This document shows, piece by piece, positions 63,484 through 64,000 of a stretch of 64,000 bases of DNA. Location of the stretch: contig NZ_JAMWEL010000006.1 of the NCBI RefSeq assembly GCF_024509555.1, forward strand, positions 1 through 64,000, read 5' to 3'. The notes under the pieces are model-generated. The model was not told the DNA's origin. It did not search any database and saw nothing but the letters and a program-made list of their open reading frames with translations. A program made the translations under genes and the position numbers. This DNA is from Streptococcus suis. GTDB taxonomy: Bacteria > Bacillota > Bacilli > Lactobacillales > Streptococcaceae. Each line of letters begins with the position of its first letter. Position 1 is the first letter of the stretch.

Positions 63484-64000
63484 TTATTTGCTCTTTATAT
63501 CTTTTATATTTTTGATAAGAATAGAATATGTTCCATTATCATTCTGAATAAACTCTACCGATTCAGCATCTTCATAAACAGCATTTGGAACAATCAACTC
63601 AATACCATTTGAAAGGGATAATTTTTGATTTTCAAACTTTTTCAGTTGTCGACTACTATCAATCTCATCGAAGGAAATCTTATCTGGAATGACTTCTTTT
63701 AATTGATCAACAAAATTCAAACGAGCAGTCAAATTGTTATCAAAAAGCTGGTCTGCCAATTTTTCAGGAGAAAGTTCATTATCTTCTTCTAAATGGTTGA
63801 AAATAGCAGACTTGACCTTGGATTGAAATTGAAAATCTCCTTGGTGAAAATTATCAGCAATCTTTTGTGCGGTCTGTTCTACTGCTTTGATTGATTTTTT
63901 TGCAGAAATGGCTGGCGTGACCTGCAAGAGATTATCAGAAAAGTAATGGAGAAAGGCTCCATTATGTTTAATTCTTTTTTCAATCAAATAATACTTGCGC
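63484..64000 (-). CDS. Nucleoid-associated protein (37-kDa family), partial
   Basis: The frame stays open to the window edge, so the 5' part is missing; 172 codons are seen. RIKHNGAFLHYFSDNLLQV and AVEQTAQKIADNFH are typical of the C-terminal half of the YejK/NdpA-like family. The TTG at 63987 is not the true start, since coding sequence continues upstream. Confidence 0.85.
   Translation of the reverse strand, partial: RKYYLIEKRIKHNGAFLHYFSDNLLQVTPAISAKKSIKAVEQTAQKIADNFHQGDFQFQSKVKSAIFNHLEEDNELSPEKLADQLFDNNLTARLNFVDQLKEVIPDKISFDEIDSSRQLKKFENQKLSLSNGIELIVPNAVYEDAESVEFIQNDNGTYSILIKNIKDIKSK

Noticed and set aside
1..64000. tRNA or rRNA genes
   Set aside because: No tRNA-like cloverleaf with a T-loop GGTTCGA-type motif or rRNA sequence was recognised by eye; a tRNA scan would settle it.

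Overview
The window looks like the chromosome of a low-GC streptococcus, most probably Streptococcus suis, carrying an integrative and conjugative element (ICE) of the ICESa2603/ICESsu32457 type. The grounds are the protein families, the AGGAGG-type ribosome binding sites, and the 15-bp sequence TTATTTAAGAGTAAC at the 3' end of rplL (37495-37509), the known attachment core of that ICE family. Everything from about 37.5 kb leftwards to position 1 is read as ICE; its other end, with the integrase and relaxase expected there, lies outside the window. The species call is inference.

ICE part (1-37509, nearly all on the minus strand). Reading in the direction of transcription: a RepA_N replication initiator with a small upstream partner; a 31-aa membrane ORF; an orphan C5 DNA methyltransferase; small accessory genes (a possible thioredoxin-fold protein, an HTH-like protein, a CPBP membrane protease); then a Gram-positive type IV secretion operon: PcfB-like protein, VirD4 coupling protein, small two-helix membrane protein, VirB6-like channel, PrgI-like protein, VirB4 ATPase and a VirB1-like lysozyme/CHAP hydrolase. 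Next come an AbiE-like regulator/nucleotidyltransferase pair, a 1631-aa antigen I/II-type LPXTG adhesin, a 63-aa calcium-loop protein, and a giant methylase/SNF2 helicase gene split by a 2395-nt group II intron (8450-10844) with its own reverse transcriptase. TOPRIM-primase, VirB8-like and small coiled-coil genes follow, then the pezAT toxin-antitoxin pair.

The first 2.2 kb is a scar of resistance-plasmid DNA: six intact heptad operators of the Inc18 omega repressor, an omega gene with a replaced C-terminus, the complete erm(B) leader peptide, an erm(B) gene cut after 24 codons and fused to other sequence, two 65-bp direct repeats, and a primase-like replication gene whose tail resembles the end of an EcoRI-type methyltransferase. 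No working macrolide resistance gene remains in the window.

Chromosomal part (37495-64000). rplJ-rplL with an L10 leader; topA; dprA; a maltose O-acetyltransferase-type gene; a CstR-like persulfide sensor divergent from a rhodanese/CoA-disulfide reductase operon; DUF1836 and hemolysin III genes; rbgA-rnhB-ydcF; a phosphohexomutase; a BceRS-BceAB-like antimicrobial peptide module interrupted by relBE; a TraX-family gene; an operon of two esterases and an ATP-grasp enzyme; a YcaQ/AlkZ-like protein; an unrecognised 286-aa protein; an SDR; a PvaA-like lysozyme; and a partial nucleoid-associated protein.

The most promising undescribed item is a pair of unannotated microproteins (46 aa at 55828-55968 and 45 aa at 56814-56951). 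They share their first nine residues and a C-terminal motif, and each heads an operon behind a near-identical promoter carrying a BceR-type operator. They tie the lipoprotein/ABC transporter operon and the TraX-family gene into one probable regulon.
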